Below, one piece after another: positions 1-8,337 of a stretch of 64,000 nucleotides of DNA. The notes beneath the pieces were generated by a model. The model had not been told where the DNA came from and ran no database searches. It was given only the letters and a program-made list of their open reading frames with translations. Position numbers and translations under genes: made by a program. Positions within the stretch are counted from its first letter, which is position 1. Each line of letters starts with the position of its first letter. Origin of the DNA: JAHEZL01 sp964406465 (GTDB lineage: Bacteria > Bacteroidota > Bacteroidia > Flavobacteriales_C > GCA-002722245); contig CAYORT010000006.1 of NCBI GenBank assembly GCA_964406465.1, positions 1 to 64,000 of the forward strand, read 5' to 3'.

Positions 1-96
1 GATATTTCCAGTACTTTTGATATAGGTACAATTTGCAGGAGTGCAACACATACATACAAAGGAAAGCAAGCGATTGAAAAAACTGTTGCTGCTTAA
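1..96 (+). CDS. rpmF: C-terminal end of a gene, probably ribosomal protein L32 (5' truncated)
   Basis: The frame is open from base 1 to a TAA at 94-96 and gives 31 residues ending YKGKQAIEKTVAA. That ending resembles the C-terminus of bacterial L32, which often has Y(K/R)GKxVI near its end. rpmF commonly lies directly upstream of plsX and fabH, and here the stop is 22 bp before plsX. The residues before the tail (FDIGTICRSATHT) do not match the L32 families I recall well, so the assignment rests on the tail and the position. The rest of the gene is outside the window. Confidence 0.45.
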   Translation, partial: DISSTFDIGTICRSATHTYKGKQAIEKTVAA

Positions 97-118
97 TTAA
101 GTCAACCCCTGCATTTAA

Positions 119-1057
119 ATGCGTATAGGTATTGACATAATGGGAGGCGACTATGCTCCCAAAACCACCACAGGCGGCGCCGTGGCAGCAAGAAAAGAAT
201 TGCCTGCCGACGTTGAATTGGTGTTGATTGGTGATGCCAATCTCATTCGTGAGCAGCTTGCTGCTTACGGTGGAAAAGAAAGTGATTTCACCATTGTTCA
301 TACCACTTCTGTAATAGAAATGGCCGAACATCCGGTGAAAGCCTTCAAAGAAAAACCCGACTCCTCTATCGCCATTGGCTATAAAATGTTAGCCACAAAA
401 CAGCTAGATGGTTTTGCTAGTGCCGGTAATACCGGTGCAATGATGGTAGGTGCGATGTATGCGGTGAAAACAGTTCCCGGACTCATTCGTCCGTCTCTCA
501 TCTCTTTACTTCCTAAAGAAAATGGCAATACAAATGTGATCTTAGATGTTGGTGTAAATGCCGACTGTAAGCCCGATGTATTGTATCAATTTGGCGTTTT
601 AGGTTCTATTTATGCTAAGCTTATTCTTAAATACGAGAACCCTCGTGTTGCTTTGCTTAATATTGGTGAAGAAGCAGAAAAAGGAAATTTAAATACCCAG
701 GCTGCTTATCAATTGATGAAAGACACCAAAGATTTCAATTTTACAGGAAATATAGAAGGAAGAGACGTTTTCGATGATAAGTGCGATGTTATTGTTTGCG
801 ATGGTTTCACAGGAAATATCGTGATTAAAGAAGGAGAAGGTATTTATCACCTCATGAAAAAGAGAGGAATCGTTGATGAATATTTCGAACGCTTCAATTA
901 TGAAATTTATGGTGGGAGTCCGATTTTAGGCATTAACTCAACAGCTGTCGTTGGACACGGAATCTCTAACGAAACAGCCATCAAGAATATGATTCTCTTA
1001 ACGAAGGATGTAGCAGCAGCTAATCTTTCCAATATAATCAAAGAAGCTTTTAATTAA
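119..1057 (+). CDS. plsX: phosphate acyltransferase PlsX
   Basis: The 312-residue protein has the usual PlsX length and N-terminus (MRIGIDIMGGDYAP) and the conserved stretches ASAGNTGAMMVGA and CDGFTGNIVIKEGEG. PlsX is a peripheral membrane enzyme that converts acyl-ACP to acyl-phosphate, the donor used by PlsY for phosphatidic acid synthesis. The ATG at 119 is the family start. Its TAA directly abuts the fabH ATG with no spacer, so the two are translationally coupled. The rpmF-plsX-fabH order is widely conserved. Nothing unusual is seen in the sequence. Confidence 0.97.
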   Translation: MRIGIDIMGGDYAPKTTTGGAVAARKELPADVELVLIGDANLIREQLAAYGGKESDFTIVHTTSVIEMAEHPVKAFKEKPDSSIAIGYKMLATKQLDGFASAGNTGAMMVGAMYAVKTVPGLIRPSLISLLPKENGNTNVILDVGVNADCKPDVLYQFGVLGSIYAKLILKYENPRVALLNIGEEAEKGNLNTQAAYQLMKDTKDFNFTGNIEGRDVFDDKCDVIVCDGFTGNIVIKEGEGIYHLMKKRGIVDEYFERFNYEIYGGSPILGINSTAVVGHGISNETAIKNMILLTKDVAAANLSNIIKEAFN

Positions 1058-2053
1058 ATGGGTAAAACTCACGCTGCCATTACTGCCATTGGAGGATATG
1101 TTCCCGACTATATCTTAACCAACGCAGAATTGGAAAAAATGGTAGATACTACCGATGAATGGATTACTACTCGTACGGGAATCAAAGAAAGAAGAATTTT
1201 AAAAGGAGAAGGCAAAGCAACTTCAGATATGGCGGTAGAAGCTGTAAAGGAATTGTGCAAGAAACGCGGTATATCTCCAGAGGAAATAGAATTGGTGATA
1301 GTAGCTACGGTTACTCCCGATATGCCCTTTCCTTCAACTGCAAATATTACATGCGATAAATTGGGTGCGAAAAACGCATGGGGTTTCGACCTTAGTGCTG
1401 CTTGTTCGGGCTTTTTGTATGCATTGTCAACTGGCGTAAGTTTCATCGAATCGGGTAAGCACAAAAAAGTAGTAGTAGTGGGCGCCGATAAAATGTCGGC
1501 TATCATGAACTATAAAGATCGTGCTACTTGTATCATCTTTGGCGATGGCGCTGGCGCGGTTTTGTTAGAGCCAACTCAAGAAGAGGTAGGTGTGATGGAT
1601 TCGGTATTGAAGAGTGATGGTTCGGGAAGAAATTATTTATACCAAATGGCGGGTGGGTCTTTAATGCCTGCATCTCACGAAACCGTAGATAACGGTACAC
1701 ATTACGTATATCAAGAAGGTAAAACAGTATTTAAGTTTGCAGTAACTAACATGGCCGATGTTTCAGCTGAGATCATGGAAAGAAATAAATTGCAATCGGA
1801 AGATATCGCATGGTTGGTTCCACATCAAGCCAATTTGAGAATTATTTCAGCTACATCTGAACGCATGGGATTGCCTGACGAAAAGGTGATGATCAACATT
1901 CAGAAGTATGGAAACACTACCGCTGGAACTATTCCTTTGTGTTTGTGGGAGTATGAGAAAAAGCTTAAAAAGGGCGACAATATTGTGTTGGCTGCTTTTG
2001 GTGGAGGCTTCACATGGGGTGCCACCTATGTTAAATGGGCATATAATTCGTAA
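1058..2053 (+). CDS. fabH: beta-ketoacyl-ACP synthase III FabH
   Basis: FabH starts fatty-acid synthesis by condensing an acyl-CoA primer, usually acetyl-CoA or a branched acyl-CoA, with malonyl-ACP. The 331-residue protein carries the full catalytic triad: Cys116 in SAACSGF, His256 in VPHQAN and Asn286 in YGNTTAGT. The GGGFTWGA motif lies near the C-terminus. It begins immediately after the plsX stop and is followed 44 bp later by accB, so acyl-phosphate formation, chain initiation and malonyl-CoA supply share one operon. Primer preference cannot be read from the sequence. Confidence 0.97.
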   Translation: MGKTHAAITAIGGYVPDYILTNAELEKMVDTTDEWITTRTGIKERRILKGEGKATSDMAVEAVKELCKKRGISPEEIELVIVATVTPDMPFPSTANITCDKLGAKNAWGFDLSAACSGFLYALSTGVSFIESGKHKKVVVVGADKMSAIMNYKDRATCIIFGDGAGAVLLEPTQEEVGVMDSVLKSDGSGRNYLYQMAGGSLMPASHETVDNGTHYVYQEGKTVFKFAVTNMADVSAEIMERNKLQSEDIAWLVPHQANLRIISATSERMGLPDEKVMINIQKYGNTTAGTIPLCLWEYEKKLKKGDNIVLAAFGGGFTWGATYVKWAYNS

Positions 2054-2097
2054 AAAAAATATATTTTAGTCAGCAACTTAAAAAAGCGCAGGGAATT

Positions 2098-2595
2098 ATG
2101 GAATTAAATGAAATTCAAGATTTGATCAAGTTCGTAGCAAAATCAAATGTTAGCGAAGTTGAATTAGAAACTAAGGGATTTAAATTGGTGGTTAAAAACA
2201 AAACCCCAGAATCTCAGATAGTAACGGTTACTGCGCCAGTGCCAGTAGCGGCAGCGGTTCAGCAAGCAGTTGCAGCACCAGCTCCTGTGGCGGCGGCTCC
2301 TGCAGCGCCAGCGGCACCAGTTGCAGCAGCACCAGCTGAAGACAATTCAAAATACATCACAGTAAAATCTCCAATGATTGGAACTTACTATAGCAAACCT
2401 TCTCCAGATAAACCTGCTTTCGTTAAAGAAGGTGATGTAGTAAAACCTGGAACAGTACTTTGTGTATTAGAGGCAATGAAATTATTCAACGAAATCGAAT
2501 CAGAAGTTTCTGGTAAAATCGTGAAAATTTTGGTGACCGATAAAACTCCTATTGAGTACGATCAACCATTGTTCTTAATTGACCCAACAGCTTAG
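2098..2595 (+). CDS. accB: acetyl-CoA carboxylase biotin carboxyl carrier protein
   Basis: This is the 165-residue BCCP subunit of acetyl-CoA carboxylase. Residues 1-40 form the N-terminal oligomerisation segment (MELNEIQDLIKFV). An Ala/Pro/Val-rich flexible linker spans about residues 42-82. The C-terminal biotinyl domain follows, with the target lysine at Lys128 in EAMKLFNE. The protein carries carboxyl-biotin between AccC, encoded 41 bp downstream, and the carboxyltransferase, which is not in this window. The linker uses repeated GCA/CCA/GCG codons, so it is locally GC-rich compared with its neighbours, as is usual for this linker. Confidence 0.96.
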   Translation: MELNEIQDLIKFVAKSNVSEVELETKGFKLVVKNKTPESQIVTVTAPVPVAAAVQQAVAAPAPVAAAPAAPAAPVAAAPAEDNSKYITVKSPMIGTYYSKPSPDKPAFVKEGDVVKPGTVLCVLEAMKLFNEIESEVSGKIVKILVTDKTPIEYDQPLFLIDPTA

Positions 2596-2636
2596 TTTTT
2601 ACTTAATATTGCCTGCACAGGCTCTGTGCTTAGCTT

Positions 2637-3971
2637 ATGTTTAAAAAAATATTAATCGCCAATCGCGGGGAAATTGCACTACGTGTAATTCGTACCTGTA
2701 AAGAAATGGGAATTAAAACCGTTGCGGTTTATTCTACAGCAGATAAAGATAGTTTACATGTTCGCTTTGCAGATGAAGCAGTTTGTATTGGTCCGCCACC
2801 AAGCGCCGAATCTTATCTTTCTATGCACCGCATCATAGCGGCATGTGAAATTACCAATGCCGATGCAATTCACCCTGGATATGGTTTCCTTTCTGAGAAC
2901 GCTAAGTTTTCTAGGATTTGCCAAGAGCACGGCATCAAATTTATTGGTGCGTCTCCAGAGATGATTGAAGCTATGGGCGACAAGTCGTCGGCGAAAGACA
3001 CCATGAAAAAGGCTAAAGTTCCTTGTATTCCAGGTTCTCCGGGCTTATTAAAGGACTTCACCGAAGCTAAAAAATTAGCGAAAGAAATTAAATATCCAGT
3101 TATCATTAAGGCTACTGCCGGCGGCGGTGGTAGAGGAATGAGAATTGTGTGGGAAGAAAGCAAATTAGAAGAGTTGATGGAAAGCGCTAAACGTGAAGCA
3201 GGTGCTGCGTTTGGTAACGATGGATTGTACATGGAGAAATACATTGAAGATCCTCGTCACATTGAAATTCAAATTGTAGGAGATCAATTTGGTAGAGCTT
3301 GCCACCTTTCTGAAAGAGATTGCTCTGTGCAACGTCGTCACCAAAAATTGGTGGAAGAAACGCCTTCTCCATTTATGACTAAAGATTTGCGTAAGAAAAT
3401 GGGTGAGGCAGCTATTAAAGCCGCTAAAGCCGTTAATTACGAAGGCGTTGGTACCGTAGAGTTTTTGGTGGATAAGCACCGTAATTTCTACTTCATGGAA
3501 ATGAATACACGTATTCAGGTAGAACACACCATCACAGAAGAAGTAATCAACTACGATTTAATTCGTGAGCAAATAAAAGTGGCTGCAGGGATTCCAATTT
3601 CTGGTAAAAACTACGAGCCACAGTTACACGCTATTCAATGTCGTATCAACGCCGAAGATCCATACAACGATTTTCGTCCGTCACCTGGCACAATAACTAA
3701 TTTTCACTCTCCAGGCGGACACGGTATTCGTATCGACACGCATGCTTACGCGGGCTACAAAATCCCACCTAACTACGATTCAATGATTGGTAAATTGATC
3801 ACTGTTGCGCAAACACGTGAAGAAGCCATTGCCAAAATGAAACGTGCATTAGAGGAGTTTGTATGTGAAGGTATTAAAACAACGATACCATTTCACCTAA
3901 AATTGATGGACAATAAAACGTTCATCGATGGTGAAATCACCACCAAGTTCATGGATACTTTTGAGTTTTAG
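2637..3971 (+). CDS. accC: acetyl-CoA carboxylase biotin carboxylase subunit
   Basis: The 444-residue protein has the biotin carboxylase N-domain (MFKKILIANRGEIALR), then an ATP-grasp domain with the glycine-rich loop TAGGGGRGMR and the catalytic EMNTRIQVEHTITE segment, then the C-terminal biotin carboxylase domain. It carboxylates the biotin on AccB with ATP and bicarbonate. It is the last gene of the plsX-fabH-accB-accC unit, and a strong hairpin begins 18 bp after the stop. The length is typical and all key motifs are present. Confidence 0.97.
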   Translation: MFKKILIANRGEIALRVIRTCKEMGIKTVAVYSTADKDSLHVRFADEAVCIGPPPSAESYLSMHRIIAACEITNADAIHPGYGFLSENAKFSRICQEHGIKFIGASPEMIEAMGDKSSAKDTMKKAKVPCIPGSPGLLKDFTEAKKLAKEIKYPVIIKATAGGGGRGMRIVWEESKLEELMESAKREAGAAFGNDGLYMEKYIEDPRHIEIQIVGDQFGRACHLSERDCSVQRRHQKLVEETPSPFMTKDLRKKMGEAAIKAAKAVNYEGVGTVEFLVDKHRNFYFMEMNTRIQVEHTITEEVINYDLIREQIKVAAGIPISGKNYEPQLHAIQCRINAEDPYNDFRPSPGTITNFHSPGGHGIRIDTHAYAGYKIPPNYDSMIGKLITVAQTREEAIAKMKRALEEFVCEGIKTTIPFHLKLMDNKTFIDGEITTKFMDTFEF

Positions 3972-3988
3972 TAAAACTTACACAATAG

Positions 3989-4019
3989 AAAATCCCGAGG
4001 AGAAATCTTCGGGATTTTT
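3989..4019. terminator. bidirectional terminator between accC and the GT2 gene
   Basis: A 10-bp perfect stem (AAAATCCCGA at 3989-3998 pairing with 4009-4018) with a 10-nt loop is followed by a T-run on the plus strand and by the complement of an A-run on the minus strand. It sits between the convergent accC stop and the glycosyltransferase stop at 4018, so the minus-strand stop lies inside the stem. Confidence 0.85.
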
Positions 4020-4755
4020 ATTTTTTAAGAGAATACTTCTTAATGCGGTAGTTGTAGTATAGATTGAGCAGCTGAAAAGGAAACTTAAGGAAGTCGCTTG
4101 ACTTAATTTTCGATCCGCCAATCTCTTTCCACTCATATAAGCCTTCTTCCATTATGGCTGCATTTTTATGGTGATTGAGCAAACGAATAAATACTTCGAT
4201 ATCGAATAACCATTTCGATAGAAATTTAGCGCTGAAACAAGTTTCTACAATGTCTCTTCTAAAGATTTTGCAGCCGCATTGTGTATCGTAAATCTCTAAG
4301 CCAAACAAGGTGTTGGAGATGGTGATGAATATTCGAGAGAGGTAATGTCGTAGGCCATTTCTTTCAATGTCTTTTCCGTATAGTTTGATGCGTGAACCAA
4401 AAATAAGCTGCAGATTTTTTTCCTCTATGAGTCCGTTCAAGCGCAGATATTCGTGGAAGGGCGTGGCGAAATCGCAGTCGAAGAACCCCATATAATTGAT
4501 GTTCTCATTTCTTGAAACTTCTAGCATGGCCCTTCTAATTGCTTCGGCCTTGCCCACATTAGCTTTATTATCGATGACTTTTACATTGCCGTATTGATTG
4601 GCGAAGGAATTTAAAATGGTGATGGTTTTGTCTTTCGACCCATCATTGATGAGATAAAACTCAATGTTTTGGTGTGCAAATGCCTCTTCGAACTTAGAAT
4701 GATTTATTCTTCGCTCTTCGTTATAAAACGGAATTAGGCAAGCACTTCTTCTCAT
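4018..4755 (-). CDS. family 2 glycosyltransferase (DPM1/polyprenyl-phosphate type)
   Basis: The 245-residue GT-A fold protein opens with LIPFYNEERR. It has INDGSKDKT for nucleotide-sugar binding and FFDCDFATP at the DxD position, then GSRIKLYG and a CGCKIFRRDI segment, as in dolichol/undecaprenyl-phosphate glycosyltransferases. No C-terminal transmembrane segments are visible, so it is probably a soluble or peripheral enzyme. It overlaps the upstream methyltransferase by 4 bp (ATGA), so the two are co-translated. The pair probably modifies a lipid carrier or surface glycan. The sugar and acceptor are unknown. Confidence 0.85.
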   Translation of the reverse strand: MRRSACLIPFYNEERRINHSKFEEAFAHQNIEFYLINDGSKDKTITILNSFANQYGNVKVIDNKANVGKAEAIRRAMLEVSRNENINYMGFFDCDFATPFHEYLRLNGLIEEKNLQLIFGSRIKLYGKDIERNGLRHYLSRIFITISNTLFGLEIYDTQCGCKIFRRDIVETCFSAKFLSKWLFDIEVFIRLLNHHKNAAIMEEGLYEWKEIGGSKIKSSDFLKFPFQLLNLYYNYRIKKYSLKK

Positions 4756-5528
4756 TTCTTAAATACAGCAAAAGTTGATAATCCGGGAATTCTAATACCT
4801 ACTTTAGATATTAAATTGGTAATAAAGTAATCTATTTGTAAAGTGCTTTTAAAAGCGAAAGTAAAGAGTTTTTTGTGGTTCCAATGAGAAATGCCTATGT
4901 GTCCTTTAGTTGCTTCTGGTTTTTTGAAAGTGAGCAATCGTTGCACCAATCGAATCAATAAAAGTGATGTAAAGAAATAGCCTTTAGTGCTAATGTCCAT
5001 CTTTAGTGTTTGATTGTATGCTAAAAGTGATTTAAGAGTGTAGCGACGGTAATGGCCCAAATCAATATCATGACTCGAAAAAACAAAGTTGAAAGCAGGA
5101 ACAGTGATGAAAAGGCTGAGACTTTCAGTTTTATCAATCAGATTATTTTTTAGTGCAACAATAAATTCCTGGTCTTTTTCAATGTGTTCTATAACATCAT
5201 TGAGCAACAAGATGTAAGATTTGTTGGCATCAACTGGAATACTAAAAAGGTCGGTTCTAAAATCTATAATTGGATGCTCTCCTTTAAGTTGATTGATCTG
5301 CTCGGCAGTAAAATTTATATCAACGGCATGAAATGATTCGAAATTGAATTTCTTTTTCAAATTAGAGATTACGAAAGCATCTCCGCAACCGATATCAATA
5401 AGCACGATTTGGTTTTTTTGCTGCTGAGCAATCTTGCGCACATTTTCTTCTATAATCTCTAAACGAACCAACTCCCAGGGATGGAAATTCTCTTTTTTAT
5501 TGATAAGATCGTGTTCTACTAAATCCAT
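4752..5528 (-). CDS. class I SAM-dependent methyltransferase
   Basis: The 258-residue protein has the SAM-binding motif I at IDIGCGDAFV, an acidic motif II (FHAVDIN) and the motif-IV-like LLNDVIEHIEKD typical of Methyltransf_11/23 proteins. The following DLGHYRRYTLKSL is common in methyltransferases paired with glycosyltransferases in surface-polysaccharide genes. Its ATGA overlap with the GT2 gene downstream suggests the two act on the same molecule. The substrate cannot be inferred. A weak promoter-like TATCTTTC lies upstream on the minus strand. Confidence 0.85.
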   Translation of the reverse strand: MDLVEHDLINKKENFHPWELVRLEIIEENVRKIAQQQKNQIVLIDIGCGDAFVISNLKKKFNFESFHAVDINFTAEQINQLKGEHPIIDFRTDLFSIPVDANKSYILLLNDVIEHIEKDQEFIVALKNNLIDKTESLSLFITVPAFNFVFSSHDIDLGHYRRYTLKSLLAYNQTLKMDISTKGYFFTSLLLIRLVQRLLTFKKPEATKGHIGISHWNHKKLFTFAFKSTLQIDYFITNLISKVGIRIPGLSTFAVFKK

Positions 5529-5630
5529 TAACTTGATTTTATATCAAGGAAAGATAAAATATTTTTTTGCACCCTTGTAACTAATTTGAATTCTTTAGCT
5601 CATACATCTATAACTCAAAATTTAAACTAT

Positions 5631-5978
5631 ATGAAAAACATTTTTAAAACTTTAATCTTGGTAGTAGTGGCTGCTATGGCTTCATGTACCCAAGACCCCA
5701 CAACCTATAAGCAGGTGGTGAAGAACAACACTAGCGAAACCATAACATTTACAGCTGTTAGCGAAACTTGTCACAACACTTATACCTTGAAGCCTGGTGA
5801 AGAGGTGATTACTCACGATGCTCAAGTTCTTAATGCGCCAAGTGACTGTAAAGATCACGAATACACTGTTTCTACAGCATTAGACAATAGCATTACCGAC
5901 ATTCGCGATGCCGCAAACTGGCAATTAGAGAAAGGCAACAAGTCGGTAACTTGCCGCTTTACCTTCGAGAAACGCTAA
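5631..5978 (+). CDS. small predicted lipoprotein of unknown function
   Basis: I start this gene at the ATG at 5631. It gives a clear lipoprotein signal (MKNIFKTLILVVVAAMASC) with the lipidated Cys at residue 19, whereas the upstream in-frame TTG would add a non-signal extension. The mature part is about 97 residues. It contains Cys residues (SETCHNT, PSDCKDH, VTCRF) that could form disulfides, and it looks like a small beta-rich periplasmic domain. I do not recognise the family. It is a single-gene unit followed by a strong terminator. Confidence 0.75.
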   Translation: MKNIFKTLILVVVAAMASCTQDPTTYKQVVKNNTSETITFTAVSETCHNTYTLKPGEEVITHDAQVLNAPSDCKDHEYTVSTALDNSITDIRDAANWQLEKGNKSVTCRFTFEKR

Positions 5979-5997
5979 GTAAAATCAAAGTTTTGGT

Positions 5998-6027
5998 AGC
6001 CGATAGATATTCTCTATCGGCTTTTTT
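5998..6027 (+). terminator. rho-independent terminator after the small lipoprotein gene
   Basis: A perfect 10-bp stem (5998-6007 pairing with 6013-6022, core GCCGATAGA) with a 5-nt loop is followed by a run of T. It separates the lipoprotein gene from the suf promoter. Confidence 0.9.
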
Positions 6028-6046
6028 CATTTAATTATTTCATTTG

Positions 6047-6077
6047 TTTGGCAAATACCCTTTTTTAGGTATTTTTG
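6047..6077 (+). promoter_or_regulatory. promoter of the suf operon (Bacteroidota -33/-7 type)
   Basis: TTTG at 6047-6050, a 19-bp spacer and TATTTTTG at 6070-6077 match the Bacteroidota consensus TTTG and TAnnTTTG exactly. The start codon of sufA is 34 bp downstream. Confidence 0.75.
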
Positions 6078-6111
6078 TATTGTTTAGAATTAATCTAAAT
6101 AAAAGGGAACT

Positions 6112-6438
6112 ATGATAAACGTTAGTGATTCAGCAAAAAATCAGGTAGAAAAATTGCTTTCCGATGGTAGCAATGCGCCTGGAAGTTTTATCCGTGTTGG
6201 TGTAAAAAGCGGTGGATGTTCGGGATTGTCTTACGATTTGAAATTTGATACCGAATTAAAACCCGAAGACAAAGTGTTTGAAGATAAAGGAGTTAAAATA
6301 GTAGTCGACAAGAAAAGCTTGCTCTATTTAGCCGGAACTACTTTGGAATTTGAAGGCGGATTAAACGGAAAAGGATTCAATTTTAACAACCCTAACGCTT
6401 CTCGCACCTGCGGATGCGGAGAAAGTTTTGCAGTATAG
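6112..6438 (+). CDS. sufA: A-type Fe-S carrier, SufA/IscA/HesB family
   Basis: The 108-residue protein has the three cysteines that define A-type carriers: Cys36 (GGCSGLSY) and Cys100 and Cys102 in CGCGES at the C-terminus. Such proteins accept Fe-S clusters from the scaffold and deliver them to apo-targets. It is the first gene of the SUF operon and lies 3 bp before sufB. Whether it is SufA or ErpA by substrate cannot be told, but its position favours SufA. Confidence 0.92.
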   Translation: MINVSDSAKNQVEKLLSDGSNAPGSFIRVGVKSGGCSGLSYDLKFDTELKPEDKVFEDKGVKIVVDKKSLLYLAGTTLEFEGGLNGKGFNFNNPNASRTCGCGESFAV

Positions 6439-6441
6439 ATT

Positions 6442-7887
6442 ATGAGTGAAAGCGAAAAAGCCATAAAAGAGGCAACTACCGGAGAATACAAATACGGTTT
6501 TACTACCGATGTTGAATCTGATAAAGCCCCAAAAGGATTGAATGAAGATATCATTCGATTGATTTCCTCAAAGAAAAATGAACCAGAATGGTTGCTCGAA
6601 TGGCGATTGAAAGCCTTTAAAGTATGGCAATCTATGGAAGAACCTACTTGGGCTCATGTTCAGTATCCTGAGGTAAATTTTCAAGATATCATTTATTATT
6701 CTGCGCCTAAGCCTAAAAAGGTGTTGAATAGCCTAGATGAGGTAGATCCAGAGATTATCAAAACTTTCAACAAGTTGGGTATTCCATTGGAAGAACAAAA
6801 AATACTTTCGGGTGTGGCGGTGGATGTGGTAATGGACTCTGTTTCTGTAAAAACCACTTTCAAAGAGAAATTGATGGAATTGGGTATCATCTTCGGATCT
6901 TTTACCGATGGTGTGCAAAATCACCCCGAGTTGATTAAGAAATACTTGGGTTCTGTGGTACCAATGACCGATAACTACTATGCGGCATTGAACAGTGCGG
7001 TATTTACCGATGGTTCATTCTGCTACATTCCAAAGGGAGTAAGATGTCCGATGGAACTTTCAACTTACTTTAGAATCAATGAATCGAATACCGGACAGTT
7101 TGAAAGAACTTTAATCATAGCCGAAGACGATTCATATGTAAGTTACCTAGAAGGTTGTACTGCTCCGCAAAGAGACGAAAATCAGTTGCACGCAGCAGTG
7201 GTTGAGTTGGTGGCCTTAAACAATGCTGAAATTAAATATTCAACCGTTCAGAACTGGTATCCTGGTGATGCTAAAGGGCGCGGTGGTATTTACAATTTTG
7301 TTACGAAAAGAGGTATTTGTGCCGGTGTAAATTCTAAAATTTCTTGGACTCAGGTAGAAACAGGTTCAGCAGTTACTTGGAAGTATCCATCTTGTATTCT
7401 AAAAGGTGATAACAGTGTTGGTGAATTCTATTCTGTAGCTGTTACCAATAATTTTCAGCAAGCCGATACAGGCACCAAAATGGTGCATATTGGTAAAAAC
7501 ACCAAGAGTACAATTATCTCCAAAGGTATTTCTGCTGGTAAGAGTAACAACTCATACAGAGGATTGGTGAAAATCAATAAGGGAGCAGAAAATGCAAGAA
7601 ATTTCTCTCAATGTGATTCATTGCTTTTGGGTGATAAATGTGGCGCACACACTTATCCATATATCGAATGCAACAACAGTACTGCAAAGGTAGAACATGA
7701 GGCGACCACCTCTAAGATTGGTGAAGACCAATTGTTCTATTGCAATCAGAGAGGTATTAAAACCGAGAAAGCAATTAGCTTAATTGTAAACGGATTTTGT
7801 AAAAATGTAATGGATAATCTTCCAATGGAGTTTGCTGTTGAAGCAAAAAAATTATTGGAAATTTCACTAGAAGGTAGTGTGGGATAG
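6442..7887 (+). CDS. sufB: Fe-S cluster scaffold subunit SufB
   Basis: The 481-residue protein has the SufB length and signatures: GVRCPMELSTYFRIN, YLEGCTAPQRDENQLHAAVVE, and the conserved C-terminal region with NNSTAKVEHEATTSKIGEDQ. SufB forms the SufBC2D scaffold with the products of sufC and sufD downstream and receives persulfide sulfur from SufS/SufE. The stop is only 2 bp before an inverted-repeat cassette that separates it from sufC, which would normally follow directly. Confidence 0.97.
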   Translation: MSESEKAIKEATTGEYKYGFTTDVESDKAPKGLNEDIIRLISSKKNEPEWLLEWRLKAFKVWQSMEEPTWAHVQYPEVNFQDIIYYSAPKPKKVLNSLDEVDPEIIKTFNKLGIPLEEQKILSGVAVDVVMDSVSVKTTFKEKLMELGIIFGSFTDGVQNHPELIKKYLGSVVPMTDNYYAALNSAVFTDGSFCYIPKGVRCPMELSTYFRINESNTGQFERTLIIAEDDSYVSYLEGCTAPQRDENQLHAAVVELVALNNAEIKYSTVQNWYPGDAKGRGGIYNFVTKRGICAGVNSKISWTQVETGSAVTWKYPSCILKGDNSVGEFYSVAVTNNFQQADTGTKMVHIGKNTKSTIISKGISAGKSNNSYRGLVKINKGAENARNFSQCDSLLLGDKCGAHTYPYIECNNSTAKVEHEATTSKIGEDQLFYCNQRGIKTEKAISLIVNGFCKNVMDNLPMEFAVEAKKLLEISLEGSVG

Positions 7888-7889
7888 TC

Positions 7890-7923
7890 GTTCAATGTGT
7901 AATGTTCAAAGTTCAATGTTAGC
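7890..7923 (-). repeat. heptad repeat, left copy of the cassette
   Basis: Read on the minus strand this is GCTAAC followed by four heptads of the form (A/T)TT(G/A)AAC, 34 bp in all. It starts 2 bp after the sufB stop and ends 9 bp before the ATG of the four-helix-bundle gene. Confidence 0.85.
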
Positions 7924-7932
7924 AATATAGAA

Positions 7933-8337
7933 ATGGCAGGTTTTAAATCGTTTGAAGAAATAGATGCATGGAAATTAGCAAGAAACCTTTCGCTAAAGGT
8001 TTACAAGTTAAGTTCTGCTCAGCCCTTTTTCAACGATTATGCTTTGAGAGATCAGGTAAGAAGAGCAGCGATTTCTATTTCTAGCAATATAGCTGAAGGA
8101 TTTGAGCGGGAAGGCAACAAAGAATTTGTGCAATTTTTAAGTATTGCAAAAGCATCTACAGCAGAGGTTCGATCGCAGCTTTATTTGGCTTTAGATTTAG
8201 GTTATATAAGTAATGAAGAATTTGAACAATTAAAATTAGAAGCATTAAGCGTAGGCAAAACATTATCGGGATTAATAAAGTATTTAAAAACATCAGAACT
8301 AAAAGGTTCAAAATATTCAGCTAACGTTGAACTTTGA
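7933..8337 (+). CDS. four helix bundle protein, 23S rRNA intervening-sequence (S23/IVP) family
   Basis: The 134-residue, all-helical protein has the family hallmarks: an N-terminal FEEIDAWKLARNLS segment, QVRRAAISISSNIAEGFER, FVQFLSIAKAS, and LDLGYI before the last helix. Related proteins are encoded in intervening sequences of 23S rRNA genes of Leptospira and others, and resemble the Avd protein of diversity-generating retroelements. No biochemical role is established to my knowledge. Here it interrupts the suf operon in the same direction, and no reverse transcriptase or rRNA gene is nearby. The last residues (ANVEL) and the stop are read from the right flanking repeat, so gene and repeat form a single unit. 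Confidence 0.9.
   Translation: MAGFKSFEEIDAWKLARNLSLKVYKLSSAQPFFNDYALRDQVRRAAISISSNIAEGFEREGNKEFVQFLSIAKASTAEVRSQLYLALDLGYISNEEFEQLKLEALSVGKTLSGLIKYLKTSELKGSKYSANVEL

Noticed and set aside
2870..3527. Two long open frames antisense to accC
   Set aside because: They are mirror frames of a strongly conserved coding gene, with no signals of their own.
5559..5570. TATTTTTTTGC as promoter of the small lipoprotein gene
   Set aside because: Two T too many for TAnnTTTG and no -33 box at 19 bp.
7933..8337. Avd protein of a diversity-generating retroelement
   Set aside because: The fold is related, but there is no reverse transcriptase, template repeat or variable target gene nearby.
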